This document shows positions 26,211-34,732 of a stretch of 64,000 nucleotides of DNA, one piece after another. The translations under genes were made by a program, and so were the position numbers. Numbering within the stretch: position 1 is the stretch's first letter; each line of letters starts with the position of its first letter. Origin of the DNA: an uncultured Steroidobacter sp. (lineage in GTDB: Bacteria > Pseudomonadota > Gammaproteobacteria > Steroidobacterales > Steroidobacteraceae); NCBI GenBank assembly GCA_938008435.1, contig CALLKK010000018.1:62001-126000 (forward strand). The letters are read 5' to 3'. A model generated the notes under the pieces. That model did no database searches, was not told the origin of the DNA, and was given only the letters and a program-made list of their open reading frames with translations.

Positions 26211-26308
26211 AGGCGTTGACAGCAGATCGGCGCGCATCACGACGCCAGTGCTGAAATTAGAGCCGCGGACGGGTGTCCCGGCGCAGGTCAACACCAGGAG
26301 TTAGTTTC

Positions 26309-27697
26309 ATGGCACTTGTCATCAACACGAACGTGATGTCGCTGAATGCGCAACGCAATCTGACGACATCCGCCAACCAGCTTGCGGTCTCGCTGCAGCG
26401 GCTGTCTTCGGGTCTGCGCATCAACAGCGCAAAGGACGATGCGGCGGGTTTGGCGATTTCCGAGCGGATGACGACGCAGATTCGCGGCCTCAATCAGGCG
26501 GCGCGTAATGCGAACGACGGTATCTCGCTTGCGCAGACGACGGAAGGCGCCCTGCAGGAGGTGACCAACAACCTGCAGCGTATCCGCGAGCTTGCGGTGC
26601 AGGCTGCGAACGCCACGAACAGCGATAGCGATCGCCTGGCGCTCGACCAGGAAGTGCAGCAGCGCTTGGCCGAAATCGATCGCATTGCGACGCAGACCAG
26701 CTTCAACGGCCGCAAGGTGCTCGACGGCTCGTTCGGCAGCGCGACCTTCCAGGTCGGCGCGAACGTCGGCGAGACGATCGGCATCGAGCTCAATACCAGC
26801 ATGCGCGTTGCCGCGATCGGCCAGCTGGCGGTGCAGAAGTCGGGATCGACGAGCGGCATGTTCGATCGCGTCTACGTTCAGACGGGCGATCTGACGGTCA
26901 ACGGTACGTCGATCGCGGCCGGAGAGTACAAGAGCGTCAAAGATCTCGCCGCGGCCATCCAAAATGTCGCTGGTGATGATGTCGTAGTCAACGTGAATGC
27001 CAGTGGTGAGATCGAGATCACCAACAATAGCGGTGCTGATCTCACGATCGGCGGTAGCTTGGCCGGTGAGCTCACCTTGCCCGGTACCATCGCGAACGGC
27101 GCTAGCGGCAATTCAACCGGGGCAGCCCAAATGTTCGACGGCCTGACGCTGAACGCGGGTCAGCTGACGGTTGCGGTCGGCGATGGCGCCGCAGTCGACC
27201 TGGCGGGTACCTATGCGACTGCGCAGGATCTCGTTGACGCGATCAACAGCAAGGTGAGCGGTGCGATCGCTGTCGTGAACAGCGACGGTACCATCAGCAT
27301 CAATGCGACCGGTGATCTCACGATCGGCGGCTCCGACGCACAAACGCTCTTCGACTTCACGCCAGGCACCACGGTCGCCAACGGTAGCTTGAGCGGCGTC
27401 AGCGTCGTGAACACGGATGCGGCCAACGACACGATCATGCGTGTCGACGCGGCTCTGACGGCGGTCAGCGCGCTGCGCAGCACCCTCGGCGCGATCCAGA
27501 ACCGTTTCGAGTCGACGATTACCAACCTGCAGACGGTTGCCGAGAACCTCACGGCTTCCCGCAGCCGCATCCAGGACACGGACTTCGCGGCCGAAACGGC
27601 GGCGCTCACCCGTGCCCAGATCCTGCAGCAGGCGGGTACGGCGATGGTCGCGCAGGCGAACACGGTCCCGCAGAACGTGCTCTCGCTGCTGCGCTAA
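26309..27697 (+). CDS. fliC: Flagellin FliC
   Basis: The 462-residue filament subunit. Conserved D0/D1 ends: MALVINTNVMSLNAQRNL, SSGLRINSAKDDAAGLAISE, and the C-terminal QILQQAGTAMVAQANTVPQN. The central part (about 190-360) is variable and holds two related units, each about 65 residues, ending in LTIGGS. This part has visibly lower GC than the ends. ATG 26309 has CAGGAG 9 nt upstream. FliA promoter upstream and strong terminator downstream: highly expressed, separately regulated. Confidence 0.97.
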   Translation: MALVINTNVMSLNAQRNLTTSANQLAVSLQRLSSGLRINSAKDDAAGLAISERMTTQIRGLNQAARNANDGISLAQTTEGALQEVTNNLQRIRELAVQAANATNSDSDRLALDQEVQQRLAEIDRIATQTSFNGRKVLDGSFGSATFQVGANVGETIGIELNTSMRVAAIGQLAVQKSGSTSGMFDRVYVQTGDLTVNGTSIAAGEYKSVKDLAAAIQNVAGDDVVVNVNASGEIEITNNSGADLTIGGSLAGELTLPGTIANGASGNSTGAAQMFDGLTLNAGQLTVAVGDGAAVDLAGTYATAQDLVDAINSKVSGAIAVVNSDGTISINATGDLTIGGSDAQTLFDFTPGTTVANGSLSGVSVVNTDAANDTIMRVDAALTAVSALRSTLGAIQNRFESTITNLQTVAENLTASRSRIQDTDFAAETAALTRAQILQQAGTAMVAQANTVPQNVLSLLR

Positions 27698-27748
27698 GCA
27701 TGAGCATGTAAGCGGATGATCCGGCTCGTCTCGAGCTCGATCGAAGCG

Positions 27749-27790
27749 GGCGGTGAGGGTCGCAGGACCCTCACCGCCTGTCGTGCTTTT
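27749..27790 (+). terminator. Terminator after fliC
   Basis: GGCGGTGAGGGTC (27749-27761) pairs perfectly with GACCCTCACCGCC (27766-27778), followed by TGTCGTGCTTTT. flaG-fliD, starting 17 bp later, would need readthrough or an unseen promoter. Confidence 0.85.
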
Positions 27791-27807
27791 CGTGTGCGGA
27801 GGCGCAC

Positions 27808-28167
27808 ATGAGTCATTTGACGATCAAATCGGTGCAGCAGGCGCCCAGTGCACGGCCGGCAGAGGCGGTGCGCGAGCTTGTCGTGCCGGACACGACGCAG
27901 GAGGCGCGTTTCGAGCCGCCGCGGGCGGCAACTGAGGAACAGATCAAGGCAATCGCCGAGCAGATCGAGTCTTATCTCAAGGCCTCGCGGCGGGGGCTGC
28001 AGTTCGAGGTCGATGGGCAGAGCGGGCGCGTCGTGGTGCGGGTGCGCGATCCGGCGACCGGCGATGTCATCAGGCAGATCCCGGGCGAGGAGGTCTTGCG
28101 GCTGGCGCGTGCTTTGCACGCAGACTCGCAGCAGAAGGCGCCTTTGTTGCTCGACCTCACGATCTAG
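27808..28167 (+). CDS. flaG: FlaG family protein
   Basis: A 119-residue protein whose C-terminal half is the FlaG domain (RRGLQFEVDGQSGRVVVRVR, DPATGDVIRQIPGEEVLRLA). FlaG influences filament length in polar-flagellated bacteria; mechanism unclear. Position between fliC and fliD is the usual one. Confidence 0.92.
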   Translation: MSHLTIKSVQQAPSARPAEAVRELVVPDTTQEARFEPPRAATEEQIKAIAEQIESYLKASRRGLQFEVDGQSGRVVVRVRDPATGDVIRQIPGEEVLRLARALHADSQQKAPLLLDLTI

Positions 28168-28188
28168 TACGCGGGGAGTAAGCTCGGC

Positions 28189-29562
28189 ATGGCCACGTAT
28201 CAATCGCTCGGCATCGGCTCAGGCTTGGACCTGAATACGCTCGTGGCGCAGCTCGTTGCTGCGGAGCGGGCGCCCAAGCAGCAGCAGATCACGAAGCAGC
28301 AGTCGAAAGTCGCGGTCGAGCTCTCGGCGATCGGTACGTTGAAAGGCGCGCTGAGCGCATTTCAGGGCGCGGCATCGGCGCTCAAGCTACCGACGTCGTT
28401 CAACGTTTTCGCGGCCAAGTCGAGCAACGAAGAAGTCTTCACGGTTTCCGCGGGCGAACTGGCGCCTCCCGGCGATTACGACGTCGAGGTGGCGAGCATC
28501 GCGACGGCAGAGCAGATCTCCTCGCGCGCCTTCGCCAACGGCGAAACGACGATCGGTACCGGGACGCTGACGATCTCGGTCGGCGAACAGAGCTTCACGG
28601 TCGAGATCGGCGAAGACAGCGCAACCCTCAAAGGCATTCGCGATGCGATCAATCGTGCTTCCGACAATACCGGCGTGCGCGCCACGATCGTCAACGGTAC
28701 GGACGGCGCACATCTGGTGCTCACCTCCCAGAAAACGGGCGAGGCGAATCGTCTGACGGTGACAACAAGCGGTGCAGGGCTCGACGTGCTCGCTTACTCG
28801 GAGGAGGCACCCAACGAATATACGCAGATTCGCGCGGCTCAGGATGCAATCATCTATATCGCGGGCACCGAGCATCGCAGCGCCTCGAATACGGTGACGG
28901 GCGCGATCGAAGGCGTGACGCTCAATCTCGTCAAAGCGGATGTCGGCAACGTGCATTCGCTCACGATCGCGCGGAACATCGACACGCTGGTCACGCGCGT
29001 CAATACCTTCGTTACTCAGTTCAACTCTCTTGCCGGCGTCATGGCGAGTCAGCAGAGCTACGAGCCGACGACGAAGACGGCTGGCGCGCTGCTCGGCGAT
29101 CCGCTCTTGCGCGGCATCGAAAGCTCGCTACGTCGCGAGCTCTCGCGGCCGATTGAGGGCGCGAGCCCTCCGTACAACACGCTTTCGAGCATCGGCATCA
29201 CCGTCAAGGTGGACGGCAAGCTCGAGCTCGATCAGACGAAGTTGCGTCAAGCGCTCGAAACGGATTTCGCTGCCGTGCAGCGGCTCTTCAGCGGCGAGGA
29301 CGGTATTGCCATGCGCATCGACAAAGCCTTGTCGCCGCATCTGGCGTCGGACGGCTCACTCGCGCAGCGCAACGAGACGCTGAACAGCCGCAACAAGAAG
29401 CTCGAGGACGATCTCGCCGCGCTCGATGCGCGCATGGCCGTGATCGAGCAACGCTACATCAAGCAATTCACCGCGCTCGATGCGTTGCTCGCGCAGCTGC
29501 AGACGCAGTCGAACTATCTCGCGCAGCAGCTCGCGAACCTGCCGAAGGCCGGTCGCGACTAA
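28189..29562 (+). CDS. fliD: Flagellar filament cap protein FliD (HAP2)
   Basis: A 457-residue cap protein that folds flagellin at the filament tip. Start MATYQSLGIGSGLDLNTLVA; FliD N-terminal domain to about 100; internal flagellin-IN-like units (ATIVNGTDGAHLVLTSQKTG); C-terminal coiled-coil region near 400-450. Follows flaG by 21 bp. Confidence 0.95.
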   Translation: MATYQSLGIGSGLDLNTLVAQLVAAERAPKQQQITKQQSKVAVELSAIGTLKGALSAFQGAASALKLPTSFNVFAAKSSNEEVFTVSAGELAPPGDYDVEVASIATAEQISSRAFANGETTIGTGTLTISVGEQSFTVEIGEDSATLKGIRDAINRASDNTGVRATIVNGTDGAHLVLTSQKTGEANRLTVTTSGAGLDVLAYSEEAPNEYTQIRAAQDAIIYIAGTEHRSASNTVTGAIEGVTLNLVKADVGNVHSLTIARNIDTLVTRVNTFVTQFNSLAGVMASQQSYEPTTKTAGALLGDPLLRGIESSLRRELSRPIEGASPPYNTLSSIGITVKVDGKLELDQTKLRQALETDFAAVQRLFSGEDGIAMRIDKALSPHLASDGSLAQRNETLNSRNKKLEDDLAALDARMAVIEQRYIKQFTALDALLAQLQTQSNYLAQQLANLPKAGRD

Positions 29563-29643
29563 CCGGTCGGCGCTCGTTCCAAGCAGGGTGGGGCGGCGTG
29601 CTTTCCGTCCTGCTGCGGTATGAATCCCTTCCCTCGATCGCAC

Positions 29644-29670
29644 TCAAGTCGGCGGCCCATCCGCCGTTAA
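29644..29670 (+). promoter_or_regulatory. FliA (sigma-28) promoter of fliST
   Basis: TCAAGTCG-N11-GCCGTTAA: exact spacing and good match to both elements, 34 bp upstream of the fliS start. Confidence 0.78.
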
Positions 29671-29704
29671 CCTCCGTGAGTGGATGAATTGTTCGGAGCG
29701 TTCG

Positions 29705-30109
29705 ATGAGTGCGTATCCTCAGGCGGCCAAGGTTGCGGCGTACAGCGCAACCGCTGCGCACGGTGGAGTGGCGGCGGCCGATCCGCACAAGCTGGTGCTG
29801 ATGCTCATGGACGGCGCGATCGAGCGCATCCGTAGCGCACAGGGCTGCATGCAACGCGGCGAGATGGTCCAGAAATCGCAGCTCATTCATCGCGCGGTGG
29901 CGATCATCGGCGAGCTGAATGCAGCGCTCGATTTCTCGGCCGGCGGACAGGTGGCGGCGAACCTGAGCGCCCTGTACGACTATATGGTGCGGCGGCTCCT
30001 CCAGGCGTCGCTTGAGAACAAGGTGGAGCTGCTCGACGAAGTCGCGCGGCTGCTGCAGGACATCCGCGGCGCGTGGGTGTCGATCCCAGCGGAGGCGCGA
30101 GCACGATGA
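29705..30109 (+). CDS. fliS: Flagellin export chaperone FliS
   Basis: A 134-residue four-helix protein that binds the flagellin C-terminus and prevents early polymerisation. VAAADPHKLVLMLMDGAIER is the FliS signature region, followed by the LNAALDF-type segment and YDYMVRRLLQASLENKVELL. ATG 29705 with GGAGCG upstream. The stop overlaps the fliT start (ATGA). Confidence 0.94.
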   Translation: MSAYPQAAKVAAYSATAAHGGVAAADPHKLVLMLMDGAIERIRSAQGCMQRGEMVQKSQLIHRAVAIIGELNAALDFSAGGQVAANLSALYDYMVRRLLQASLENKVELLDEVARLLQDIRGAWVSIPAEARAR

Positions 30110-30411
30110 GCTCCCCGATTGCAGAGAGCGTGCTGGCGGCCACGCACAAGCTGGTCCAGCAGGCAATGACGGGCCAGTGGCAGGATGTTTCGAAAACGCT
30201 GGCCGAGCGGCGCCAGCTGCTCGACGAGCTGAGCGCCAGCGCAACGCCGCACGATCAGCCGTGGCTTGCGGCGCTCAAGCAGGCGATGGCCGAATCGGAT
30301 GAGGCAATCGCGACGATGAGCGCCGCCGCGAGTACGCAGGAATCCGCACCGGCAGCAGGCGGCGTCGCCGGCGCCGACGAGATGCTCCGGATGATCAGAC
30401 AGAGCAGGTAA
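30106..30411 (+). CDS. fliT: FliT-like flagellar export chaperone
   Basis: A 101-residue helical protein starting on the fliS stop (ATGA), with GGAGG in the end of fliS. GQWQDVSKTLAERRQLLDEL is FliT-like; sequence conservation in this family is low, so assignment rests on size, helix pattern and position after fliS. Expected role: chaperone for the FliD cap. Confidence 0.75.
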   Translation: MSSPIAESVLAATHKLVQQAMTGQWQDVSKTLAERRQLLDELSASATPHDQPWLAALKQAMAESDEAIATMSAAASTQESAPAAGGVAGADEMLRMIRQSR

Positions 30412-30511
30412 GTTGCGGCGACAACAATCAGATTGCAGAGAGTTTTGCTTGAGGCAAAGTGCGCTGACGGCCTACTATTGATCGAAAGGCCTGCGACAAC
30501 GGCGACCCGCG

Positions 30512-31081
30512 ATGTACGAAGGAATCGATACCATCGTTCTCTACGAAGAACTGGCCTACGAGGACGTGTTGCCGGTTGCGTGGCGTCGTTTGCCCGAGCC
30601 GTTTGATCCCGCCCTCATCGGCGCTTTTGCGGACCGCAATGTGCGCGTCTTGCAGGCGGTCGCGGCCCTCGATGAGCACGGCCAGCTCGAGAAGGCCGAC
30701 GACAACTCACCGTATGCCGCCGACATGGCGCGCCTCGAGCTCAAGGTGAACCTGTTGCTCGACATGGTCGGGCAGCTGCTTGCGGCCAGCCATCCGCGAC
30801 CGAAGCCGGCGGCCGTCCGCTTCAATGCGCTCGGCGGTGTCTTCCAGTCTGCGCCCCCGTTCCCCGATCTCGGCAGCCAAGGCGTGCTCGAAGTGTATCT
30901 GCGCGAGTGCATCGCCGAGCCGCTGCAGCTCTTGGGACGCGTCGCTTCGGTGGGGCCTGATGGGCGCGTGAAGGTTCGCTTCGTGCCGCCCGGCGAGCAC
31001 GTCGCCGATCTGCTCGAGAAGCTCGCGTTCCGCAAACATCGCCGTCAAGTTGCTGGCGCACGCCAAACGAAGGGGCGCTGA
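30512..31081 (+). CDS. Atypical PilZ-domain protein (candidate cyclic di-GMP receptor)
   Basis: A 189-residue protein that resembles, by sequence and by position after fliS/fliT, the atypical PilZ proteins of Xanthomonas flagellar clusters (XCC6012-type, which carry a helix that drives oligomerisation). The helical part is about residues 60-100 (DMARLELKVNLLLDMVGQLL), and the beta-rich part begins near 101 (AVRFNALGGVFQSAPPFPDL). The canonical RxxxR and D/NxSxxG c-di-GMP motifs are not evident, so ligand binding is uncertain. Probably links second messenger and flagellar output; inferred. Confidence 0.72.
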   Translation: MYEGIDTIVLYEELAYEDVLPVAWRRLPEPFDPALIGAFADRNVRVLQAVAALDEHGQLEKADDNSPYAADMARLELKVNLLLDMVGQLLAASHPRPKPAAVRFNALGGVFQSAPPFPDLGSQGVLEVYLRECIAEPLQLLGRVASVGPDGRVKVRFVPPGEHVADLLEKLAFRKHRRQVAGARQTKGR

Positions 31082-31384
31082 CGAATCTCTGACGCGTTCA
31101 CGTACGGCGTGCAGAGCGCCGCGCGGCACTATGTGAAGCGCGTCTCATCGATTTTCTCGTTCTCTCATGCACATGCGCGCGCGACGTGCGTCGCACTTTT
31201 TCGCGCGCGTTGCTTGCTTCCCCTTGCGCGGCGCTCAGGGATTTCCCGAGGCAAGCGCCAAATTTCTGGCACTGTGTCACGTCCGTCCGGCGTTCAGGGA
31301 AAGCCTGATAGTGGACTTGCGGTGTGCCGCCACAATGCCCGCCAACACCGCGGCACAACAAGAACGACGCCGCAAGAGGAAGCG
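31082..31384. other. Upstream region of fleQ
   Basis: 303 bp with no coding frame kept; no convincing sigma-54 or FliA element found. The fleQ promoter is probably housekeeping-type. Confidence 0.4.
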
Positions 31385-32917
31385 ATGATGAATTTGAGCG
31401 AGACACAACGAATCCGCATTCTCACCGTCCAACGGGCAGTCGTGTACGACTGCGATGTCGAGCGCGCGGAGCGTGTGGCTCAGGTTCTCAAGGAGCTCGA
31501 TCTCGAACCCCTCTTGATCGATCACGCGGCGCTGATGCGCGCCGTGATTCAATCCCCGATGACGCCGCCGGCGTTGCTCATCGGCGATCCCGGCGATTGC
31601 GACTGGATCGAGCTCGGCGCGGCCTTGCGCGAGCAGCTCGGCGACATCCCGGTCGTCTCCTACGGCTCGCACGAAACGGCCAATCTCCTGATCGAGGCCG
31701 TCGGCGCAGCGCGCGTGCGTCGCTTGCCGTTCCCGTTCAAGCATGCGGCGCTCGCGGCGGCGCTGCGGGTGCCCGCCCAGGCAGTCTTCGAAGAGACGGC
31801 TCGCCACGTCAACATGCCGATCGGGGAGTCGCCCGCGATGCGCCAGGTCAATCAATTGATCATGCAGGTCGCGGCGCATGATTCGAACGTGCTCATCCTC
31901 GGCGAGTCGGGCACCGGCAAAGAGCTGGCTGCCCGCGCCGTGCACGAAGCCAGCCCGCGCCGTCAGCGTCCGTTCGTCGCGATCAATTGCGGCGCGATTC
32001 CCGCCGATCTGCTCGAAAGCGAGCTGTTCGGACACGAGAAGGGCGCCTTTACGGGTGCGATCACGGCGCGCAAGGGGCGCTTCGAGATCGCCGAAGGCGG
32101 CACGCTGTTCCTTGATGAGATCGGCGATATGAGCCTGCCAATGCAGGTGAAGCTCCTGCGCGTCCTGCAGGAGCGCGTCTTCGAGCGCGTCGGCAGCCAT
32201 ACGCCGATCCGCTGCAACGTGCGCATCATTGCGGCCACGCATCGCAATCTCGAAGAGGCGATCGCGCGCGGCACGTTCCGCGAAGATCTCTATTACCGAC
32301 TCAACGTCTTCCCGATCGAAATGCCGCCGCTGCGTGCGCGCATCGAGGATCTGCCGCTGCTCGTGCAGGCGTTCAACGAACGCAATCAGGCCGAGGGCCG
32401 CGGTCGGGTCGAGCTGACGCAGCGCGCACTCAAGGTGCTCTCGCATTATCCCTGGCCGGGCAACGTGCGCGAGCTCGGCAATCTCATCGAGCGCATGTCG
32501 ATTCTCTATCCGAATCGGCGCATCGACGTGGCGGATCTGCCGCCGAAATATCGTCCGGCGTCCTTGCTGGCCGAGCTCGACCTCGATGCCGAGGAGCGCG
32601 AGGATCCGGTGATGATCATGCCGCAGCTGCGCGAAGAAGAAGTGGAGGAGACCGACGAGCTCGACGATCGTCAGGTCATGTCGCTCCTGACCGAGCAGCC
32701 GGCATCGACCGAGCTGCTCGCTCAGTTGCCGCCCGAGGGTCTCGATCTGCGCGATCACCTCTACACGATCGAGCGCAACCTCATTCAACAAGCATTGAAC
32801 CGCGCAGGCGGCACCGTTGCGCATGCCGCGCGTCTGCTGCGCCTGCGCCGCACGACGCTCGTCGAAAAGCTGCGCAAGTTCCAGATGCTGAACGAGACGG
32901 CTGCGTCGGAAGTTTGA
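31385..32917 (+). CDS. fleQ: Sigma-54-dependent master flagellar activator FleQ
   Basis: The 510-residue bacterial enhancer-binding protein at the top of the flagellar hierarchy. An N-terminal FleQ domain (1-140, receiver-like fold without the phosphorylation Asp constellation) precedes the AAA+ domain: Walker A GESGTGKE (173-180), GAFTGA (220-225, contacts sigma-54), Walker B around LFLDE (241-245), and WPGNVREL. A C-terminal Fis-type HTH (QQALNRAGGTVAHAARLLRL) binds DNA. In Pseudomonas FleQ also binds c-di-GMP and is restrained by FleN (FlhG), which is encoded here. ATG 31385 has GAGG upstream. Confidence 0.92.
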   Translation: MMNLSETQRIRILTVQRAVVYDCDVERAERVAQVLKELDLEPLLIDHAALMRAVIQSPMTPPALLIGDPGDCDWIELGAALREQLGDIPVVSYGSHETANLLIEAVGAARVRRLPFPFKHAALAAALRVPAQAVFEETARHVNMPIGESPAMRQVNQLIMQVAAHDSNVLILGESGTGKELAARAVHEASPRRQRPFVAINCGAIPADLLESELFGHEKGAFTGAITARKGRFEIAEGGTLFLDEIGDMSLPMQVKLLRVLQERVFERVGSHTPIRCNVRIIAATHRNLEEAIARGTFREDLYYRLNVFPIEMPPLRARIEDLPLLVQAFNERNQAEGRGRVELTQRALKVLSHYPWPGNVRELGNLIERMSILYPNRRIDVADLPPKYRPASLLAELDLDAEEREDPVMIMPQLREEEVEETDELDDRQVMSLLTEQPASTELLAQLPPEGLDLRDHLYTIERNLIQQALNRAGGTVAHAARLLRLRRTTLVEKLRKFQMLNETAASEV

Positions 32918-33015
32918 CGGAGGAGGCAGTGGCCTGCCGCCGCACCGGCAAAAAGGTGCGCCCGATTGTGACGGGCTCCGCAGGAACATCGCCTCGTCGT
33001 CGCTTTTCGGGTCCG

Positions 33016-33031
33016 TGGAACAGAACTTGCT
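33016..33031 (+). promoter_or_regulatory. Sigma-54 promoter of the fleR-like gene
   Basis: TGGAACAGAACTTGCT: GG-N10-GC with a perfect TTGCT. Start of transcription near 33042. A dyad CGCACC-GGCAAAAA-GGTGCG (32941-32960) is 56 bp upstream and could be an activator site or fleQ terminator. Confidence 0.82.
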
Positions 33032-33079
33032 CTTCTCTTTGCGTTGCAATCGAAAGATCTCGACGCAAACCCTGAAGAG

Positions 33080-34189
33080 ATGAGTTACGCAGCGGACATG
33101 CAGGTCAACGATCTCCTCGCGGACGACGGCGGCACCGACCGCGATCTGTCGCTGCCGTGCGAGAGCGACGTGCTTGGTCACGCGGACGTCGACATGGTGG
33201 CGGTGAGCGAGCCGTCGCGCCGTCTGGCCGAGCTCGCACGGCGTGTCGCCATGAGCGATTGCACGGTGCTCATCTCCGGCGAATCGGGAACCGGCAAGGA
33301 AGTCCTCGCGCGCTACATCCATCGCAACTCGCCGCGCGCATCGAAGCCCTTCGTGGCGGTCAACTGCGCAGCGATTCCGGAGAACATGCTCGAGGCGCTG
33401 CTGTTCGGCTACGAGCGCGGCGCATTCACGGGTGCGCATGCGGCGCATCCAGGCAAGTTCGAGCAGGCGCAAGGCGGCACCTTGCTGCTCGATGAAGTGA
33501 CCGAAATGCCGCTCGGTCTGCAGGCGAAGCTCCTGCGCGTGCTGCAAGAACGCGAAGTGGAGCGGCTCGGCGGGCGTACGCCGATCGCGCTCGACGTGCG
33601 CGTGCTGGCGACGACGAATCGCGATCTGCGCACGGAAGTGGCCGCGAATCGGTTCCGGGAAGACCTCTACTATCGCTTGAACGTCTTCCCGCTCACGACG
33701 CTGCCGTTGCGTGCGCGTCGCGACGACGTCCTGCCGCTTGCGATGCGGTTGCTCACGGCGCGTTGCCGGCCGGGCGAGCGCATTCCGGCGCTCACCGCCG
33801 ATGCGGCGCATCTGCTGCTGACGTATCCGTGGCCCGGCAATGTCCGCGAGCTCGACAACGTGATGCAGCGCGCGCTCATCCTGGCGAACGGTCCGGTGAT
33901 CGACAGCGAGCACATCCATCTCGAGCCGCTTGCGCCGAGCGTGCGCATGAATGAAGTGAGCGCGCTGCGCATCCCGCAGCATGAGAACGCGGCGCCGGTG
34001 AACGGGCGTAAGCCCGTGCAGGCGCGGCCGCTCGCGAGCACGCGTAGCGCCGCCGAGCACGAGCTGATCCTCGAAGCGCTGCGTGCCGACAACGGCAACC
34101 GTCAAGCGGTGGCCAAGCGCCTCGGCATCAGCCCGCGCACGCTGCGCTACAAGCTCGCGCGGATGCGCGAGGCGGGCATCGAGGTCTAA
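33080..34189 (+). CDS. fleR: FleR/FlrC-like sigma-54 activator lacking a receiver domain
   Basis: A 369-residue enhancer-binding protein: AAA+ domain at about 40-275 with Walker A GESGTGKE (67-74), GAFTGA (114-119), Walker B near LLLDE (135-139), WPGNVREL; C-terminal Fis HTH (GNRQAVAKRLGISPRTLRYK). FleR/FlrC of Pseudomonas and Vibrio are ~450-480 residues with an N-terminal receiver phosphorylated by FleS/FlrB. Here only ~40 residues precede the AAA+ core, and no fleS gene is present between fleQ and fleR. ATG 33080 is chosen because the sigma-54 start site near 33042 lies downstream of or at the only earlier start (TTG 33044). Confidence 0.85.
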   Translation: MSYAADMQVNDLLADDGGTDRDLSLPCESDVLGHADVDMVAVSEPSRRLAELARRVAMSDCTVLISGESGTGKEVLARYIHRNSPRASKPFVAVNCAAIPENMLEALLFGYERGAFTGAHAAHPGKFEQAQGGTLLLDEVTEMPLGLQAKLLRVLQEREVERLGGRTPIALDVRVLATTNRDLRTEVAANRFREDLYYRLNVFPLTTLPLRARRDDVLPLAMRLLTARCRPGERIPALTADAAHLLLTYPWPGNVRELDNVMQRALILANGPVIDSEHIHLEPLAPSVRMNEVSALRIPQHENAAPVNGRKPVQARPLASTRSAAEHELILEALRADNGNRQAVAKRLGISPRTLRYKLARMREAGIEV

Positions 34190-34222
34190 GAGCGCCACAA
34201 TCGAATCGGAGGCGAAAGAAGC

Positions 34223-34576
34223 ATGTCTACGTCGCACATCGATGCTGTGTTGTCGCAGATCCGCGCGATGCAGTCGCAGATCCGCGGCGTGCAGGCGCCG
34301 GCCAACGAAGTCGGCAAGGCGGCCGGCTTGGGTCAAGCGGTCGAGGCGCCGGGGAGCTCGTTTGCGCAGGTGATGAAGCGCAGCCTCCAAGAGGTCAATC
34401 AGACCCAGCAGCGCGCCGCCGATCTTGCCGCACAGTTCGAACGCGGCGTACCGGGCGTCGAGCTGCCGCAGGTCATGCTCGAGATGCAGAAGGCGAGCGT
34501 GTCGTTCCGCGCCGTGACCGAGGTGCGCAACAAGCTCGTCGAGGCGTACCAGACGATCATGAACATGCCGATCTGA
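34223..34576 (+). CDS. fliE: Flagellar hook-basal body complex protein FliE
   Basis: A 117-residue adapter between MS-ring and rod. C-terminal half FERGVPGVELPQVMLEMQKA with SVSFRAVTEVRNKLVEAYQT is the FliE signature. Good CGGAGG upstream. Only 33 bp after the fleR-like gene with no promoter seen between, so probably read from the fleR sigma-54 promoter. Confidence 0.95.
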   Translation: MSTSHIDAVLSQIRAMQSQIRGVQAPANEVGKAAGLGQAVEAPGSSFAQVMKRSLQEVNQTQQRAADLAAQFERGVPGVELPQVMLEMQKASVSFRAVTEVRNKLVEAYQTIMNMPI

Positions 34577-34732
34577 TGGATCGAATGAAGGTGCTGTGAG
34601 GCGGAAGGTAGAGAACATGTTGTCAGCCGCATTTGAACGGTTCGAGCTGCCGACGCGCTGTGCCCAGCGCGGCGTCGCGCTGCGTCGCTGCCATCGCCTT
34701 GGTTTCGCTCGTGAAATGCAGGAGGCGACGCG

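Noticed and set aside
30434..30452. Sigma-54-like TGCAGAGAGTTTTGCT upstream of the PilZ gene
   Set aside because: The essential -24 GG is absent (GC instead).
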